Below, one piece after another: positions 1 to 6,967 of a stretch of 53,862 nucleotides of DNA. The first letter of the stretch is position 1; each line of letters starts with the position of its first letter. A program made the position numbers and the translations under genes. The notes beneath the pieces were generated by a model, which had not been told where the DNA came from, made no database searches, and saw only the letters and a program-made list of their open reading frames with translations. The stretch covers positions 1 through 53,862 of the IMG/VR virus record IMGVR_UViG_3300025732_000054; one strand, given 5' to 3'. Source of the DNA: a virus.

Positions 1-1
1 A

Positions 2-961
2 CTGGCGGAAGCCCAGAGCGCATGGGAAAAGAAACTGAAGAGCGGCTATGTCCGTTCCCTCCGCAAGGCCCAGTCGGGTGAAACCGACAGCCAGTTCATT
101 TCGGGCGGCGTGGAGCCCATGCTGGCCCACAAGTGGGAGGGCGGACGTCATGCCCAGTTCCCGTCCTTCGTCCAGCCCAAACTGGACGGCATCCGGTGCC
201 TGGCCGTGATCCAGAACGGCGTGTGCTCCCTGTGGTCCCGTACCCGCAAGCCCATCCAGTCCGTGCCCCATATTGCCGAAGCCCTGGAAGCCTGGTGTCG
301 TGCGGCAGGGCTGACCCGTGGGCAGATTGTGCTGGACGGTGAACTGTACTCCCACGACAAGCGGGAAGAGTTTCAGGAGATTGTTTCGCTCGTCCGCAAG
401 GAGGAGCCTGATCCCCGTGCCGTGGAGATCCAGTACCATGTGTACGACGGCTGGTGCGGTGGAAACCAGAGCGAGGCGTACAGCACCCGTTTTCTCGGCA
501 CGATTTGCGAGTCGCACGGTCTGGCGGCAACGGCCAAGGGCAAGTCGCCCATCCGTACCGTGAAGACCTTGCCTGTGGATTCGGGCGAAGCGGTAATCGA
601 GGCATTCAACGAGTTCCGTGAGCAGGGCTACGAAGGGGCCATCTGGCGTGGCGACAGCGGCTACGAGAACAAGCGGTCCCGCAGTCTCCTGAAGATCAAG
701 GAGTTTGACGACAAGGAGTTCACCATCACGGGCATCACGCTTGGGCGTGGACGCATGAGCGAGTGTGCCATTTTCCAGTGTGCGACTCCGGGTGGTGGGG
801 AGTTCCGGTGTAAGATGCGTGGCACGCTTGATGGGCTCCGTGCCATAGCGGAAAACCCCGAGCGGTTCGTGGGCAAGCCCCTGACCGTTCGGTTCCAAGG
901 CTATACGGATGACGGGATTCCCCGTTTCCCCGTGGGCGTGTGTGTGCGTGATTACGAGTAA
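2..961 (+). CDS. ATP-dependent DNA ligase (5' end outside window)
   Basis: The enzyme seals nicks in duplex DNA by forming a ligase-AMP intermediate, during phage replication and repair. The frame is open to the left edge, so the N-terminus is missing; 319 residues are visible. The start of the visible part has a W-x-K-K-x-K-x-GY segment and a G-G-V-x-PMLA segment, both usual just before the adenylation domain of small phage ligases. Motif I is KLDGIR with the nucleotidyl lysine at about visible residue 60. Later come a YEGAIWR segment (motif IV-like) and LLKIKEF (motif V, with the conserved lysines). The C-terminal 80 residues look like an OB fold and end shortly after a VRFQGYTDDG segment. 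An in-frame GTG at 110 is internal, because the homology extends upstream of it. Confidence 0.93.
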   Translation: MAEAQSAWEKKLKSGYVRSLRKAQSGETDSQFISGGVEPMLAHKWEGGRHAQFPSFVQPKLDGIRCLAVIQNGVCSLWSRTRKPIQSVPHIAEALEAWCRAAGLTRGQIVLDGELYSHDKREEFQEIVSLVRKEEPDPRAVEIQYHVYDGWCGGNQSEAYSTRFLGTICESHGLAATAKGKSPIRTVKTLPVDSGEAVIEAFNEFREQGYEGAIWRGDSGYENKRSRSLLKIKEFDDKEFTITGITLGRGRMSECAIFQCATPGGGEFRCKMRGTLDGLRAIAENPERFVGKPLTVRFQGYTDDGIPRFPVGVCVRDYE

Positions 962-974
962 GAAAGGATTCCCT

Positions 975-1115
975 GTGGACGAGACTGACCCTATGCGAAA
1001 CACCCCAGACATCTCTACCGAGAACACCATGACCGTGGTTGTGTTCCTCCTGTTTACCGTTGCCCTGGTTTCAGGCATCGGCTGGCTCATGTGGCTGAAC
1101 TCCAACCTGGGATAA
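975..1115 (+). CDS. Small single-span membrane protein
   Basis: A 46-residue protein starting at GTG 975, preceded by AGAAAGGA at 961-968, which gives good spacing. The next ATG (993) would remove only six residues. About 20 hydrophobic residues (MTVVVFLLFTVALVSGIGWL) form one membrane segment close to the C-terminus. It follows the ligase stop by 13 bp and precedes the next gene by 4 bp, so it belongs to the same transcript. No family is recognised. The alternative is a non-coding spacer, but the ribosome site and hydrophobic pattern favour a real gene. Confidence 0.55.
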   Translation: MDETDPMRNTPDISTENTMTVVVFLLFTVALVSGIGWLMWLNSNLG

Positions 1116-1119
1116 ACCC

Positions 1120-1578
1120 ATGACTAACTGGAACAAGTACAGGCCACAGAAGCCCGTGACGATTTCGGCAAACGCTACGAACAAGACCTACACGAATCAA
1201 ACCGTGAAAACCCATAACTTGCCCACAACGCTTCCGCCCAACGAAAAGGACTTCCGGTACTTGCTGCGTGGTCGCCTGTGTTGGGCGGTGTGTGGTCCCA
1301 ATGACCCCAACAACAGCGGATCGTGGATTGTTTTTGTGGCAGGTCCGACCACGAATGGTGCTTGGGGAACCGAGTTCGATTTGGTTCAGGTGTGGAAGTT
1401 CGACAGCCATTTCAATGCTCCTCCCGCACCCGAGTTCTTTGTTCCCCAAGCCGCACCGCCTGACGGATTCATCATACACTCCAACGGAGCGTACATGCGG
1501 CTCCAGGCGGCACGGGACGCATGGAAGAGTTTTGTGGACAACGGTTGGACTCCTTTTGCGGGAGACATTCACGCATGA
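1120..1578 (+). CDS. Hypothetical protein with C-terminal ARxxWxxxxxxGW motif
   Basis: A 152-residue soluble protein of no recognised family. Its C-terminal part contains an AARDAWKSFVDNGW segment. The same pattern, ARxxW followed by about six residues and GW, ends the proteins at 2236-2517 and 2917-3378, so the three form a local paralogue family or share a C-terminal domain. The middle alternates Trp, Val and Phe in a beta-rich pattern. The ribosome site is weak. The stop codon overlaps the next start (ATGA at 1575-1578), which implies translational coupling. The function is unknown. Confidence 0.8.
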   Translation: MTNWNKYRPQKPVTISANATNKTYTNQTVKTHNLPTTLPPNEKDFRYLLRGRLCWAVCGPNDPNNSGSWIVFVAGPTTNGAWGTEFDLVQVWKFDSHFNAPPAPEFFVPQAAPPDGFIIHSNGAYMRLQAARDAWKSFVDNGWTPFAGDIHA

Positions 1579-1856
1579 CGGACATCACAGAAATCCTGCG
1601 TAGCATTGCCAGTACTCATCCGCCCGATTCGCCCCATGCCGTAAAGATCGGCGAGGCGGCGGTGGAGATCCAACGGCTGCGTGACGAGAATGCGAATCTC
1701 ACGCAACGGATACAGGATGCGTCCATTCTCCTGTGGGATTGGGACGGATACTGGAATCCAGAGGCAGGCACGGGCAATGCCCGTGAACTGGCAGGACTTG
1801 TTGAATCGGCGTATACACTTCTTCAAAACGAATCATGGAGGAAATCAAATGAATGA
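1575..1856 (+). CDS. Small coiled-coil protein with IQRLRDE motif
   Basis: A 93-residue protein. The start at ATG 1575 is chosen over an upstream in-frame ATG because it forms an ATGA overlap with the preceding stop and removes a large overlap. Residues about 28-48 (AAVEIQRLRDENANL) are a short heptad helix. A closely similar A-x-EIQRLR segment lies in the protein at 1973-2239, so the two are probably paralogues. The role is unknown. It sits in a block of small coupled genes of the kind often used by phages for early host takeover. Confidence 0.7.
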   Translation: MTDITEILRSIASTHPPDSPHAVKIGEAAVEIQRLRDENANLTQRIQDASILLWDWDGYWNPEAGTGNARELAGLVESAYTLLQNESWRKSNE

Positions 1857-1980
1857 CTGGATTATTGGATTTGGAATGGGATTCGGGGCGGTCGTGGCAG
1901 GGGTTGCGTTGGGACTCCTTTGGTGGTATATTACCCGTTCGGTGTCCAACGGAATGAGAGGAATGGATCACGATGAATGA
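1849..1980 (+). CDS. Small glycine-rich membrane protein
   Basis: A 43-residue protein starting at ATG 1849, preceded by TGGAGGAAAT with good spacing. It overlaps the end of the previous gene by 8 bp. The N-terminal half (IIGFGMGFGAVVAGVALGLLWWYI) is a single membrane segment rich in GxxxG spacings, followed by a short polar tail. Such proteins usually insert in the inner membrane. It is too small to be called a holin on sequence alone, and no lysis partner is visible nearby. Confidence 0.65.
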   Translation: MNDWIIGFGMGFGAVVAGVALGLLWWYITRSVSNGMRGMDHDE

Positions 1981-2239
1981 AGCGAAGGCCACAACTACCG
2001 ACAGCATTATCAGCCGATTGCGGTGTGGCTCCAGGCACTCCATTCTCAACGTGGCCGATGAAGCCGCCGACGAGATCCAGCGGCTGCGTGAGGAGCGTGA
2101 CGAGGCACGGCGAAATGTGTGCTTCATTGAAGCAGCAAATCTTTCCTTTGGACCGGATGGAATTCCGTACCATCCATCCGTGGCACACAAGATTGCCGAA
2201 GATTACGGGTGGGACTGTTTCCAGGACAAGAGCAAATGA
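1973..2239 (+). CDS. Small coiled-coil protein, paralogue of 1575-1856
   Basis: An 88-residue protein whose start ATG 1973 overlaps the end of the preceding gene. It carries an ADEIQRLREERDEA helix near residue 30, matching the IQRLRDE segment of the gene two places upstream. The C-terminal half is acidic and aromatic and ends in KSK. A competing ORF in another frame over the same interval (1977-2243) was rejected because it lacks this similarity and has worse start context. The function is unknown. Confidence 0.68.
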   Translation: MNEAKATTTDSIISRLRCGSRHSILNVADEAADEIQRLREERDEARRNVCFIEAANLSFGPDGIPYHPSVAHKIAEDYGWDCFQDKSK

Positions 2240-2517
2240 TTAACGACGGAACACTTGAATCTTTCAAGACGGCATCCATTACGGATAGGGACAAGCAGTG
2301 GAGGATGCGATTTGTGTGGACTCCTGCCCAAAAGGTCTACAACGAAGTTTTCGTAACCCTTACAGACATGACCGGCGACAAAGCCGCTTCTGCTTTCAGG
2401 GTAAACGAGTTGGAGTTTGTGGGTGACGGAGTGTCGAGCGAACGTCACCTGTGGGTGAAAACCGATGATGCTCGCAAGTGTTGGATCACCATGATTGATT
2501 GTGGATGGAGGCAATAA
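2236..2517 (+). CDS. Hypothetical protein ending in ARxxWxxxxxxGW motif
   Basis: A 93-residue protein. Start ATG 2236 is chosen because it overlaps the previous stop as ATGA; a GTG 27 bases upstream is possible but would overlap more. It ends with DDARKCWITMIDCGW followed by two residues, the compact form of the motif shared with the proteins at 1120-1578 and 2917-3378. This suggests the motif closes a small folded domain of about 90 residues. The function is unknown. Confidence 0.75.
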   Translation: MINDGTLESFKTASITDRDKQWRMRFVWTPAQKVYNEVFVTLTDMTGDKAASAFRVNELEFVGDGVSSERHLWVKTDDARKCWITMIDCGWRQ

Positions 2518-2927
2518 TGACCATGATTGGAATGTCTAGTGAACGTTGGAATCGTTTGACTGAAACGGGCGAGGCTCTCACCGAAGTGGAGATGGACGCA
2601 GGCTGGCACTGGTGTCACGAATGGGATGGACTCCCGATCGGACCTGGAATGCCCGAGGCCATCTGTTGTAATTGTGGTGTGCCTGCGGTTGAGGCATGGA
2701 AGGCAAGCGAAGACGCACGACGGCTTGCGGATGAACAGAAAGAACTGAACGAGGAGTTTGAGATTCTTTCACGGCAGCAAGCAGCAGAGCAGAGCCAGTT
2801 GACCGAGGGAACGGAACCCCGAGAAGAACTTTCTGATGAGGAGTTCTTTTCAGAGTACGGTGAAGACGAAACGGAAGAAGCGAACGAGTGTAATGAACAC
2901 TTCAGGAACAATCCCAATGGGGACTGA
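2517..2927 (+). CDS. Hypothetical acidic protein with Cys/His cluster
   Basis: A 136-residue protein starting at ATG 2517, preceded by GGAGG at 2507-2511 and overlapping the previous stop as TAATG. Residues about 32-57 hold a possible metal site: WHWCHEW, then CCNCG about 20 residues later. The C-terminal half is strongly acidic, with runs of Glu and Gln predicted as helix. No family is recognised. A Cys-rich head with an acidic tail would suit a binding protein, but that is a guess. Confidence 0.7.
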   Translation: MTMIGMSSERWNRLTETGEALTEVEMDAGWHWCHEWDGLPIGPGMPEAICCNCGVPAVEAWKASEDARRLADEQKELNEEFEILSRQQAAEQSQLTEGTEPREELSDEEFFSEYGEDETEEANECNEHFRNNPNGD

Positions 2928-3378
2928 AACCTATCAGCAAAAGCGTGTGTCGGGAACCGCATGGACTCTTCAGGCTCCAGGGAGCACCATCGAGGCCGAG
3001 TTCGTGGTGCGTGATGATCCCCAACACCCCAAGGCTGGTTTTGTGTATGTGGCCTTTTGGGATCAGGGGAGTGCCATCTCGTTCTCTTGGGTGCTCTTCC
3101 AGCACATAAAGGGAATAAAGTGGAACATGACTCCTGTTATTAATTCTGGAACGATTCATCCCATGTCACATTACCAAGCCATCACCACGGTTGGGTCCAA
3201 GCGTTTTGATTTTACTTTCATCGCTCCCACCGATGGAACCCCACAGAAGTACGCTCTGGACACGGAGAACTACATGAGCATTGGAAGTGCCCGGGGACTC
3301 TGGACCTTGCTGAAGGAAAACGGATGGGACATGCTCCGAAAACCCAGTGTTGCCCTTGATGCTTTTTCTGCTGACTAA
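2917..3378 (+). CDS. Hypothetical protein with ARxxWxxxxxxGW motif
   Basis: A 153-residue protein. ATG 2917 is preferred because AGGAA lies 8 nt upstream and the resulting length matches its 152-residue paralogue at 1120-1578; ATG 2893 is the alternative. The C-terminal SARGLWTLLKENGW segment is the shared motif. The middle is beta-rich, with alternating Val, Phe and Trp. It is the last gene before an untranslated gap that contains nested inverted repeats and a promoter. The function is unknown. Confidence 0.78.
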   Translation: MGTETYQQKRVSGTAWTLQAPGSTIEAEFVVRDDPQHPKAGFVYVAFWDQGSAISFSWVLFQHIKGIKWNMTPVINSGTIHPMSHYQAITTVGSKRFDFTFIAPTDGTPQKYALDTENYMSIGSARGLWTLLKENGWDMLRKPSVALDAFSAD

Positions 3379-3418
3379 TCCGCAAAGGTGAAAATCGGCA
3401 TACACCAAATCTGTTGCC

Positions 3419-3491
3419 CTTCTCTGGATATTCCAGAATCTGGTGGAGTAAATCCAAAATCTCACCAGAGAAAATCTTTCTTGGAATATCC
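3419..3491 (+). repeat. Nested inverted repeats between gene blocks
   Basis: Two interleaved inverted-repeat pairs lie here: GGATATTCCA (3426-3435) with TGGAATATCC (3482-3491), perfect over 10 bp, and inside them TCTGGTGGAG with CTCACCAGA, one bulge. TTCTCTGG can also pair with CCAGAGAA. The whole 70-base stretch can form one long interrupted stem or two alternative stems. There is no T-tract after it, so it is not a classic terminator. The promoter at 3499 follows directly. Confidence 0.6.
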
Positions 3492-3498
3492 TGACCCC

Positions 3499-3527
3499 TT
3501 GACCCCATCCCCCGCTTGTGGTATACT
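3499..3527 (+). promoter_or_regulatory. Sigma70-like promoter, TTGACC-17-TATACT
   Basis: The -35 box TTGACC is at 3499-3504 and the -10 box TATACT at 3522-3527, with an ideal 17-nt spacer. It lies 24 bp before the start codon at 3551. It is one of five sites in the window with a TATACT -10 box. Confidence 0.85.
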
Positions 3528-3550
3528 TTACCTGTAAAGGCGGAAACTCC

Positions 3551-3994
3551 ATGAACACCATGACCGAAAACATCGACTACAAGACCCTGTGCCGCAACCT
3601 CGCCAAGGTGAACTACCATCTTCTGAACGCTCTTGAAGAGAGCGAAGCGGAAGTCCAGAACCTTTCGGAGAAAAACTTGAGCCTTCAGATTCGGAACGAT
3701 CGTCTCGCCAAGAACAGCGACCTTGACTCGGACACCGTGTTCGACCTCCGCACCGACAACGACATCCTGCGGGACCGTGTGGAGGAGTTGGAGCGGGTCG
3801 CCCGCAGCCACGGCGCACTGTGCTCCCGTTGCGAAGTCCTGCTCATCCTGTCCCGCTACAACGATCCGGCGAGTCCGTACGATGCGGATGCCCTTGAGGA
3901 TCACCTTGGTGGCATCTGCTCCAGTTGTGCGGCGGATGACCGGCTCCGTAAGGAGCGTGGCACGGGCACCTGTATCTCGGCGGGAGCGGACTGA
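3551..3994 (+). CDS. Coiled-coil protein with two CxxC pairs
   Basis: A 147-residue protein, first gene of a new transcript. ATG 3551 is chosen because an upstream in-frame start would sit inside the promoter, and AAGGCGG precedes it. Residues about 20-90 are a long heptad-rich coiled coil. The C-terminal third carries CSRC and CSSC pairs about 33 residues apart, consistent with one zinc site. An N-terminal dimerising coil plus a zinc-binding end would suit a DNA- or protein-binding regulator. No family is recognised. Confidence 0.82.
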   Translation: MNTMTENIDYKTLCRNLAKVNYHLLNALEESEAEVQNLSEKNLSLQIRNDRLAKNSDLDSDTVFDLRTDNDILRDRVEELERVARSHGALCSRCEVLLILSRYNDPASPYDADALEDHLGGICSSCAADDRLRKERGTGTCISAGAD

Positions 3995-3997
3995 GCC

Positions 3998-4168
3998 GTG
4001 CTGAAGAGCAAGCCCAGCGATCGTCTGTTCCTTCCCCGTGGTGTTGACCGTGATGACTTCGGTCGCCCCCGCAACCGTGCGAAGACTTGGGGAACCAAGA
4101 CGCAAGACCCCAAGAGTTCCCGTCGTGATTGGCGGCGGGAGATGCGGAGAGAATATGGATTCGGCTGA
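3998..4168 (+). CDS. Small basic protein (GTG start)
   Basis: A 56-residue ORF starting at GTG 3998, three bases after the preceding stop. It is very basic, with a C-terminal SSRRDWRREMRREYGF segment. The codons keep the high third-position GC of the neighbouring genes, which supports real coding, and the ORF fills a gap that would otherwise be empty. A GGGAG ribosome site lies about 11 nt upstream, slightly far. The charge suggests binding to nucleic acid, which is inference only. Confidence 0.55.
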   Translation: MLKSKPSDRLFLPRGVDRDDFGRPRNRAKTWGTKTQDPKSSRRDWRREMRREYGFG

Positions 4169-4430
4169 ATCCAACGAAAGCGAAATCCCTTGGCAAGAAA
4201 CCCGGCGTGGCTATCGTGTGGGCAAAGACAAGCACGGCAGTCTCGGCATTTACGAAGTGACCTATGATGGCAACCAGAAGCCGTGTGCCATCAGCGAAGT
4301 TCCCGCTGCGATCACAGGCAGCAACATGTGTGACCTGACGAGCGCATACGGCTCCATGCACGATGCGTTCAACCGACCCGTTCTCTCGATAGAAAAGATC
4401 CGCAACCAAAACCGCAAAGGACTGACCTGA
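4155..4430 (+). CDS. Hypothetical protein
   Basis: A 91-residue protein. ATG 4155 is chosen, with CGGAGAG just upstream and a 14-bp overlap with the small basic ORF. It opens with an acidic stretch (MDSAESNESEIPWQE) followed by a beta-rich segment (GIYEVTYDG). No family is recognised. The stop overlaps the next start as TGATG. Confidence 0.72.
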   Translation: MDSAESNESEIPWQETRRGYRVGKDKHGSLGIYEVTYDGNQKPCAISEVPAAITGSNMCDLTSAYGSMHDAFNRPVLSIEKIRNQNRKGLT

Positions 4431-4840
4431 TGGAAACCCAGAGTATGGCAAAGGATGACAAACCCGGCTTCTGCCTCCGTGTGGATGAACCTGATACGGG
4501 CGACGAATACCGCATGGGATCACGGGGCTTTTTCATTGGCTTCGCCAATGGCTATCGAGTCTCGGTACAGTTCGGCAAGTTCAACTACTGCTCGGCTCGG
4601 GGCGAAGTGAGTCGCAAGCCGTTCCCGAAGGCCCAATACGAAGCATGGCTCCAAGAGAACTGCCCTGATGCGGAAGTCGCCATCTGGAATCCACAGGGCA
4701 ATCTGGTTCCTTTCAAGACCTCGGAGAACTCCATCCCTGATGATGTTCGACCGTACACCGATCCTGAAACCCTTGTGAAGATCCTGGAATGGGCAGCAAG
4801 CCAGCCGCCCATGCCCCCCGCCTCTGCTCCGACTAACTAA
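4430..4840 (+). CDS. Hypothetical beta-rich protein
   Basis: A 136-residue protein. ATG 4430 overlaps the previous stop; ATG 4445 is a second possible start. A GFFIGFANGYRVSVQFG segment near residue 35 gives a beta-hairpin pattern, followed by a Cys and a helical stretch (KAQYEAWLQENC). The C-terminus is Pro/Ala-rich and probably disordered. No family is recognised. It is co-transcribed with the small genes around it. Confidence 0.75.
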   Translation: METQSMAKDDKPGFCLRVDEPDTGDEYRMGSRGFFIGFANGYRVSVQFGKFNYCSARGEVSRKPFPKAQYEAWLQENCPDAEVAIWNPQGNLVPFKTSENSIPDDVRPYTDPETLVKILEWAASQPPMPPASAPTN

Positions 4841-4851
4841 AATGGACGAAC

Positions 4852-5124
4852 ATGAACCACGAACAGAAAATCTCACAACCCCGTCCCATAGCGATGGCAC
4901 TGTCCATCCTTCCGGCCTTTGCCCTGGTTTTGATTGTACTGAAGTTGACTGGCAGGATCGACTGGCACTGGATGTGGGTGCTGGCTCCCCTTGCCTTTCA
5001 CTTCCTCGTATGTGTCATATTCGTCGTCGCAGCGACCTTTCTGGCATGGGCGAGGCTGTTTGGACTGATTGCTGATCTCATCGAAGATTTTGTCGGTAGC
5101 ACCACGGAGAACAAGAATGTCTGA
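4852..5124 (+). CDS. Two-span inner-membrane protein
   Basis: A 90-residue protein with two hydrophobic segments at about residues 13-33 (AMALSILPAFALVLIVLKL) and 40-64 (MWVLAPLAFHFLVCVIFVVA), joined by a short Trp-rich turn. The C-terminus is amphipathic and acidic. The ribosome site is weak. Two closely spaced spans are compatible with a holin-like hairpin, but there is no endolysin in the window, so this remains an uncharacterised membrane protein. Confidence 0.75.
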   Translation: MNHEQKISQPRPIAMALSILPAFALVLIVLKLTGRIDWHWMWVLAPLAFHFLVCVIFVVAATFLAWARLFGLIADLIEDFVGSTTENKNV

Positions 5125-5725
5125 AACCAACAACAACAACCCCACCAACGACGCTTTCGAGAATCTTCGCAACATGATTCAGAATCTGGAGAACCAGATC
5201 TCCAGCATCAAGAGCAACATGCCTCCTGATCCCAAGAATCCTCAGAATGTTTGGGCCAATCCCAAGAACCACCAGTTCGTGGACAACCCCATTAACGCTG
5301 CGTGGTTCCCGCCCATGATGCCGCCCCAGATGATGTCGCCTCAGATGCCGCCTCAGATGCCGCCTCAGCCCCCGCAGGTGGCTCCCGATGTGGCACAGTT
5401 CATCAGCATGGCGGAAGTCCTCCTGTTCAATGCCATGTACCTGCCGTTCAGCCGTGGGGCCAGCCGTCTTTCTGATTTCTTCGGTTTGGTCCTCCAGGCG
5501 AAGGCCCGGATGAGCCGTGAGGATTTCACGGACCAGGATCGTCAGGCTTTCGCCAACTGGTGTAAGCAGATTGGCAACATCATTGACCTCTCCCAGAGCA
5601 AGGGCGTGTGGCTGCTTGATGACGAGCGGGAGTTTGTCCACAGCATGGCTACGGGCAATGTGTGGAACTACGAGGGTGGTCCTGGTTCGGATGAGGGCTT
5701 TGACGGAGAGGGGGAGTTCCAGTGA
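5117..5725 (+). CDS. Hypothetical protein with MPPQ repeats
   Basis: A 202-residue protein starting at ATG 5117 with GGAG upstream. Its parts are an Asn-rich N-terminus, a short coiled coil (about 12-35), a Pro/Met-rich linker with repeated MPPQ units (about 75-98), a helical C-terminal domain, and an acidic tail ending in GEGEFQ. The linker joins an oligomerising helix to a helical domain. No family is recognised. The next gene starts inside its stop codon (GTGA). Confidence 0.78.
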   Translation: MSETNNNNPTNDAFENLRNMIQNLENQISSIKSNMPPDPKNPQNVWANPKNHQFVDNPINAAWFPPMMPPQMMSPQMPPQMPPQPPQVAPDVAQFISMAEVLLFNAMYLPFSRGASRLSDFFGLVLQAKARMSREDFTDQDRQAFANWCKQIGNIIDLSQSKGVWLLDDEREFVHSMATGNVWNYEGGPGSDEGFDGEGEFQ

Positions 5726-5877
5726 ATACCATTCCTCCACTCCACCGTGGCTGGCATCGTCCTGCGAAGCCCCAGCCTGGCCCGTCCACTCCGCCTTCGT
5801 GGATTGACCGCCGATGGGTCCGCCGTCTGAAGAATCCCAACACCATTCAAACCCCGAGACTGGAGCGAAGTCGATGA
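5722..5877 (+). CDS. Small Pro/Arg-rich protein (GTG start)
   Basis: A 51-residue ORF starting at GTG 5722, overlapping the previous stop as GTGA. A strong GGGGAG ribosome site lies 6 nt upstream. It ends in ATGA with the next gene, so it links two coupled genes without a gap. The composition is Pro and Arg rich (WIDRRWVRRLKNPN). No function is suggested. The double coupling is the main reason to call it. Confidence 0.5.
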   Translation: MNTIPPLHRGWHRPAKPQPGPSTPPSWIDRRWVRRLKNPNTIQTPRLERSR

Positions 5878-6170
5878 GCGAAGAGACACCGATCGACCCT
5901 GTTTGGAAACTGCTGCTTGATGAGTTGCGTCGGGCGGAAGTTGTGGTACACTTCACGAAGCGTGACGGCACAAAGCGGCAGATGCGGTGTACCCTGAAGG
6001 AGTCCGCCATTCCCCAAACCCCTAAGGCCGAAGGCGGACGGACCCGCAAGAGTTCGCCTGATGTTCAAATCGTGTGGGATCTGGATGCGGGCGACTGGCG
6101 TTCGTTCCGTCGTGAATCCATTGACCACTATGTGCTGCTCCCGTTCCCCAAGGAGGAAACCTGTGCCTAA
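5874..6170 (+). CDS. WYL_2 / DUF2693-like Sm-fold protein
   Basis: A 98-residue protein. The pattern VVVHFTKRDGTKRQMRCTL, followed about 30 residues later by VWDLDAGDWRSFRRESI, matches what I recall of the phage-associated WYL_2 (DUF2693) family, a small SH3/Sm-like beta barrel. The start at ATG 5874 is fixed by overlap with the previous stop. The function of the family is not established; a nucleic-acid or ligand-binding role is inferred from the fold. The family assignment comes from motif memory, not a search. Confidence 0.72.
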   Translation: MSEETPIDPVWKLLLDELRRAEVVVHFTKRDGTKRQMRCTLKESAIPQTPKAEGGRTRKSSPDVQIVWDLDAGDWRSFRRESIDHYVLLPFPKEETCA

Positions 6171-6411
6171 TTGTCTTTCCGAAACCCTAACCGTGTCCTT
6201 TCACCAGTCCCCGTACGGCAAGAACTGGATTGCCTCCATTCATGGAATTGATGTGGACGAGAGTTGCGACGGCTATACAGCCAGCGAACTCCGTGAACTC
6301 GCCGAGCGATTCAATCATTATGCCAGTGTTCTGGATCGAATTAATTCCAGTGTGGACACCCCCATTCTTTTTGATTCGGTCGCCGACGAAAACAAAATTC
6401 AGCAAAGTTGA
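6163..6411 (+). CDS. Hypothetical protein (GTG start)
   Basis: An 82-residue protein. GTG 6163 is chosen because a perfect AGGAGG lies at 6151-6156 with 6-nt spacing; the frame has no suitable ATG downstream. The start overlaps the end of the previous gene. The N-terminal half is a beta-pattern (TLTVSFHQSPYGKNWIASI), then a helix (ASELRELAERFNHY). It is the last gene of this block. The function is unknown. Confidence 0.7.
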   Translation: MPNCLSETLTVSFHQSPYGKNWIASIHGIDVDESCDGYTASELRELAERFNHYASVLDRINSSVDTPILFDSVADENKIQQS

Positions 6412-6431
6412 TTCTTTCTTTTCAGAGGGAC

Positions 6432-6459
6432 TTGACTCTTGCCGATGAACTAGTATACT
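6432..6459 (+). promoter_or_regulatory. Promoter TTGACT-16-TATACT with palindromic -10 region
   Basis: The -35 box TTGACT is at 6432-6437 and the -10 box TATACT at 6454-6459. The -10 box sits inside a perfect 14-bp palindrome, ACTAGTATACTAGT (6449-6462), which looks like a dimer-binding operator. The leader that follows holds a CAGACGG/CCGTCTG stem (6484-6490, 6515-6521) just before the ribosome site. Confidence 0.8.
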
Positions 6460-6539
6460 AGTAGCGTACAGGTGAGGGTACGACAGACGGCGTATCCAAG
6501 CCTCCAAACTGAACCCGTCTGACTTGTAGGAGATTTTGT

Positions 6540-6923
6540 ATGAAGACTCGTAGCAACCGTTCGACTCGTTCCAGCACCCGTTCCAATTGGGATCTTGGCA
6601 CTGCCACCATCACGGTGGGTGACTCCTCGTACGAGGTGACTACCTTCGGTGGTCGCTTTGTTTTCGAGAACACCTTCAATGGCAAGAACTACGGCCCCGA
6701 GGCCACCCAGTCGGATCGCATCCTTGCGTTCCTCTCCAACGGTTACAGCATCAACCAGGCTGCTGCGACCCGCATGTTCGGGTGCAAGAACCTGAGTGCC
6801 GCCATGAGCGTCATTCGGGCGAAGGTTGAGCGTTTCGGCAACTGGCGCATCGTGACGAACGATGAGGGCACCGAGTACAGCCTGAAGGGTGTTGTCCTCG
6901 TTGACCCGCAGGACATGGCCTGA
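6540..6923 (+). CDS. HTH-like protein, candidate autoregulator
   Basis: A 127-residue monocistronic protein with AGGAG before ATG 6540. The N-terminus is Ser/Arg-rich and likely disordered (about 1-17). A beta-hairpin follows (TATITVGDSSYEVTTFGGRF). Residues about 58-110 resemble a winged-helix domain: SDRILAFLSNG, then INQAAATRMFG, then NLSAAMSVIRAKVERFG and a short wing. Phages often carry this small HTH. It is flanked by its own palindromic promoter and by tandem hairpins downstream, so it is expressed alone, probably at a high level. Autorepression is inferred from the palindrome only. Confidence 0.75.
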   Translation: MKTRSNRSTRSSTRSNWDLGTATITVGDSSYEVTTFGGRFVFENTFNGKNYGPEATQSDRILAFLSNGYSINQAAATRMFGCKNLSAAMSVIRAKVERFGNWRIVTNDEGTEYSLKGVVLVDPQDMA

Positions 6924-6967
6924 TCGAACCTTTGAGATGGCTACCCCCGAGGTAGCGTGATTCGGGC

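Noticed and set aside
1977-2243. Alternative 88-codon frame overlapping the 1973-2239 gene
   Set aside because: It is Arg/Pro-rich and has no similarity to neighbours, whereas the chosen frame has the IQRLRxE helix of its paralogue and better overlap with adjacent genes.
3218-4174. Minus-strand ORF of 318 codons
   Set aside because: It runs across a promoter, inverted repeats and a coding gene on the other strand; there is no family resemblance.
4852-5124. Two-span membrane protein considered as a holin
   Set aside because: The size and topology are compatible, but no endolysin or spanin is near and it sits in an early-type operon.
5078-6049. Minus-strand ORF of 323 codons
   Set aside because: It lies opposite three coupled plus-strand genes with good starts and has an Arg/His-rich composition typical of the antisense frame of GC-rich coding DNA.
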